Origin: Bimastos eiseni
Taxonomy: Eukaryota > Annelida > Clitellata > Crassiclitellata > Lumbricidae
DNA length: 64,000 nt
Assembly (NCBI GenBank): GCA_959347315.1
Contig: OY365810.1
Coordinates: forward strand, 19,666,358 to 19,730,357
Direction of reading: 5' to 3'
Part shown: positions 1-64,000 of the stretch, piece by piece
Position numbering within the stretch: the first letter of the stretch is position 1
How the letters are laid out: the number at the start of each line of letters is the position of its first letter
Notes under the pieces: model-generated
The model's database searches: none
What the model was told of the DNA's origin: nothing
What the model saw: only the letters and a program-made list of their open reading frames with translations
Made by a program: the position numbers and the translations under genes

Positions 1-142
1 GCTAAAACCTAGAATTTAAACAAAGAGCAGTTCTTAATCAAAATTAAAGTTAAAATAGGATCAACCACTCTTTTTGCTGGCCGAAAACAGTAAAATTAAG
101 GAACTCGGTTAAGAATTACTGTGCCTATGCAGACCAAAAGTT

Positions 143-610
143 CCTAAACACATATCTGTCAAGTTGAAACACACATTCCCTTTCACGTTCGATGGCACCA
201 AACGGCATACAGGCTATGAAAAACACTACAATGCTGTATGTGGTGTGAATGGCTTAAGCCTGTATGCCGTCAGAAACCGTTAATTTAGCTGTCAAAGTTA
301 GGCCCTATTCCAATGCATTGGCTTTAGTGTATTTGATAGCAAAGTTTGATCGATGGTACAGGGTACATTATGTATTGTACAAAAAAGCGGTTTAGTGTAT
401 TTAGGAGAGGGGTTAGTGGTGTGTATGTGGTGTAAATGACTTAAGCCTGTAGGCCGTGTAAGACTGATAATTTAGCTGTCGAAGTGATGACATAACTTTT
501 GAAACGCAAAGGCTATTGCCCGGGAATAATCACTCTCCAGCCGAATGTGTTTTGCAATGTGAAAGGGAATGCATGTTTCAACTTGACAGACATCCTAAAC
601 ACGGGATGCG
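143..610. repeat. Inverted and direct repeat block, unclassified
   Basis: The stretch around 150-192 (ending TCCCTTTCACGTTC) reappears inverted near 550-600. Two direct copies of about 70 bp, with the shared words TATGTGGTGT and CTTAAGCCTGTA, lie at roughly 228-290 and 420-482. This looks like an old terminal-inverted-repeat element with internal duplications. The open frame at 516-764 lies partly in the inverted arm and has no recognisable domain, so I do not call it a gene. The rest of bases 1-1210 shows nothing else I recognise. Confidence 0.5.
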
Positions 611-1217
611 ACGGTTACACTGTGAACGATGTGAACATTTATTTATCTTCAAGAAATCAATTATAACTCATCTCGGCAGCAGAAAAGCCAACGCCGAGTG
701 GAAACTAAACAGGACTCACTGGCCGAAATCGACATTTTATCAGTTACAATCGACATTTTTATGAATAAATTCAACACTTGAAAAGCAAATCGCGCCGCAA
801 GCCAACGCTGTTTCTCTGCTTGGCTACGAAGCGTTTAGTGATTAAAATATCAATAAGTCTCAGCATTTCATCGTAAATTGAATTACTTACCAATTTACGA
901 AGTTTGTAGGGTCCATCATAGAAAACCAAAGAGTATCGAGATCAGGCAGAACATGTAGGCTCATGAGCAAGCTGAGAAGAAAGAATAGATTCATGTAAGT
1001 GAATATCCCAAATACCAAAGGAGGTCTGTATACACTGCAGAAGCATAGAGTGAGCTGTAGTGCCAAAACTAGGACTGATGAGGAATTTTTTTATTTAAAT
1101 TGCCCTTTACAAATTTACACTTGTGTTATCATGTCATGTCAATAGATTAAGGCAGAGGAAGGTGTTGCAAGTTAGTCACTGATTTTAAGAAATGTCTGAG
1201 TTATGTTGTGTATTGTA

Positions 1218-2225
1218 TACTAGCTGAATTACCCGGCTTTGCCCGGCAGATGGGCTGAGCAAAACATCTAATACAGTCAAGTCAATAGCATGGTTAAACG
1301 AAATTGCAGAAGGGACAAGAGGAAATGGATAGAGGAAAGAGGGGAAGAGGCACCGCATGCAGCAAATCGAAATGATACCAAGACCCTTTACAGGATCGTA
1401 TGTGAACTCACGGGCACAGGGAAAAGCACCGACATCCCCGTCAAGAGTAAAGATGGTCAGATACTCACCATGGAAGAGGAACTGATGGAGCACTTCAGTG
1501 AGGTTCTGAACCAACTGCTGCCAGAAAGCACATATGACTTCATCTTCGAGGTTCATTCTACAGCTAGATATCACACTGGAGGAGATTTCCAATCGTGAAG
1601 TCGCAGAAGTAACACACTCGCTGAAAAACAACTAAGCTACAGGTCTAGATGAGATAGCAGCAGAGCATCGAATTTGTCGAAGATTTCACGCATTTACGGA
1701 GTGCAATTTCAAACAAAGGAGATGCGGAGGTGGAGGTAAGAATTAGAATTGGCTGCAGCTGTGTCCCAAAGACTGCATAAAGTATGGACACTAAGGACCA
1801 TCAAACTAAAAGCCAAAATACATCTGTACAGATCAATTGTGATACCAACGTTGACATACGCAAGTGAAAAATGGAAAGAGACGGCAAGAATGTCACATGA
1901 ACTGAATGTTTTCAATCAAAGTTCTCTTCAAACTATTTTGGGCATATCATGGAGGGATCATATCACGAATGAGGAGGTTGGTGGAGGTGGGGAAGATCAT
2001 CAGATGGAGGAGAATAAGAATGGCCAGACACATCTTGCAGTTGCCACCACAGCGCCTGGCAAAGGTGGCAATGGGATGGATGCTGGAAATTGGAAGGAGG
2101 AGCAGAGGAAGACTGGTGAAAACCTGGAGAAGCACCTTTAGACAAGACTTGTAGGAGATGGGAATCGACTGGGAAGAGGCGGAAGAGACTGCTTGTCGAC
2201 CAATGTTCCAGGAGTAACGGGAGTA
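1218..2225 (+). mobile_element. Internally deleted RTE-like LINE remnant
   Basis: Frame 1290-1598 (KRNCRRDKRKWIEERGEEA and following, then a segment ending EELMEHFSEVLNQLLP) is the linker just before the reverse transcriptase in RTE-type endonuclease-RT proteins. Bases 1740-2225 resume at the thumb and C-terminal end: KIHLYRSIVIPTLTYASE, HELNVFNQSSLQTILGISWRD, then a basic RRRWxGHxLR-like end. The palm domain with its catalytic YxDD is missing between about 1600 and 1740, and frames shift, so the copy is dead. It is headed by TACTAGCTGAATTACCCGGC at about 1218, a word that also heads a short repeat near 15303. Confidence 0.75.
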
Positions 2226-2593
2226 ACCAAGCTAAGCTAAGCCTAAGAACCAAATTTTTTATTTTTGTCCCGGAGGTAAACATGCGATTTTTGAAGTTCC
2301 TACTCTTGAGTATACCACATACATACAATTGGCCAAGAGGCCATGAGAGAAACAAGGACTTTCTAATTTCGTTTGACAACTCTTGGGGAATGGGTAGCAT
2401 TTTGGGATTGAAGGGGTAACATTTTGGGAGAAGTATTCATGCAAAATTTGGGAGCAATCGGTGGGGTTGATTAAAAGTTTTTGTGGAACATACATGCATA
2501 CTTTTCTTCTTTATATTTATAGATGACTTGTTCTTATTTGAAATGTTCTATTAAAATCATCACTGGACTGAAATAGTAATAATTGATTTGCAG
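2226..2593. other. Intronic or upstream stretch, nothing recognised
   Basis: This is AT-rich sequence up to the first called exon. The only long reading frames are on the minus strand; they resemble no family and overlap the LINE tail. Confidence 0.4.
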
Positions 2594-63539
<60,946 letters not shown>

Positions 63540-63762
63540 GTAGTTCACTTTTTGCTATTGTAGTTATTTGATTCAAAAGAAATTATAAATTTTGTGCAGA
63601 AATGTTTTCAGGTTTGGTACAAGCATGAGGTTTGATTAGCATTCATCAATGGTCAAAGCTGAGGCCAAACAGACTGAAGTTGCAAGAAACATTAGTTGCA
63701 TTATACTCTGTTCAGAATTTGTTTATGCTGCCTTAAAATACATTTGCTTGGATCAGTTACAG

Positions 63763-64000
63763 CAGCATTTCCCAAACTGTGTTCTGCGGAACCCTAGGGT
63801 TCCATGAGGTGAAGCAAGGGTTCTGCGGGAAACTATCTGTTATAATTTTCTATGTCGGTCACTTTGTGTGTAACTTTGTATGACAGAAAATTTGTAGGTT
63901 GCTGTCATCAATATTTGTGTTATTATTAAGAAAATGTAGGCCTAAATCTATAACTGTCTGCATTCTCAAGTGTTTTTACCTACAACAGAATATGTTTAGT
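63763..64000 (+). mobile_element. hAT family 1 copy 5 (runs off window)
   Basis: Left end CAGCATTTCCCAAACTGTGT followed by GGAACCCTAGGGTTCC, like copies 2 and 4. The internal word CTGCATTCTCAAGTGTTTTT, which lies near the right end in other copies, appears at 63959, so this copy is internally deleted. Confidence 0.85.

Noticed and set aside
516..764. 82-codon frame with a Cys-x2-Cys and His that looks like half a C2H2 zinc finger
   Set aside because: The second histidine is missing, and part of the frame lies in an inverted repeat arm; no splice or start evidence.

Overview
The window is a stretch of animal nuclear genome. It carries one host gene, on the + strand, and the rest is intron filled with transposable elements. 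By chaining splice-site-bounded open segments with matching codon phase, I recover 14 consecutive exons (2594-2652 through 63436-63539; 2060 coding nt, about 686 codons). They spell the C-terminal third of rotatin (RTTN), the large armadillo-like centriole and cilium-base protein. All 13 exon-exon junctions agree in phase and no exon contains a stop. Several short segments match the vertebrate rotatin C-terminus as I remember it. The gene starts upstream of the window, and its last roughly 40-50 codons lie beyond base 64000.

The organism is a metazoan with compact exons and large introns (303 bp to 10.5 kb). The diversity of CR1/L2-, RTE- and R2-like LINEs, hAT, mariner and piggyBac-like elements and a tRNA-derived SINE suggests an invertebrate. 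I cannot place it more precisely from sequence alone.

Layout. 1-2593: inverted/direct repeats and a gutted LINE. Intron 1 (2653-7098): a hAT element with a LINE inserted in it. Intron 2 (7295-12541): a bare stretch, then a noncoding repeat, a mariner remnant, a second hAT family and a LINE reverse-transcriptase fragment. Intron 3: a hAT family with TATCGCGATA-type subterminal repeats, and the noncoding repeat again. Intron 4: a 42-bp perfect palindrome and three serial truncated copies of an R2-like LINE tail with a SINE at one junction. Intron 6: a piggyBac-like element, a 3.4-kb terminal-inverted-repeat element holding a CR1 fragment and a hAT copy, and a 208-bp hAT MITE with perfect 8-bp target-site duplication. 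Introns 7 and 8: a SINE, LINE fragments and a near full-length CR1/L2-like LINE. Intron 9 (10.5 kb): SINE, LINE-in-LINE nest, mariner with nested hAT, mariner transposase and another SINE. Intron 10: noncoding repeat and inverted copy of the TATCGCGATA hAT. Intron 11: a 1.6-kb foldback array built on AGCAACC/GGTTGCT, LINE fragments, and a hAT with transposase remnant. Intron 12: a second near full-length CR1/L2-like LINE and a 1.4-kb long-inverted-repeat element. Introns 13-14: a TIR element and another hAT copy.

No complete second host gene, rRNA, functional tRNA or CRISPR is visible. The novelty lies in the repeats: target-site duplications fix the exact ends of seven insertions and the order of nesting events, and the GGTTGCT foldback array resembles RFX half-sites inside a ciliary gene.
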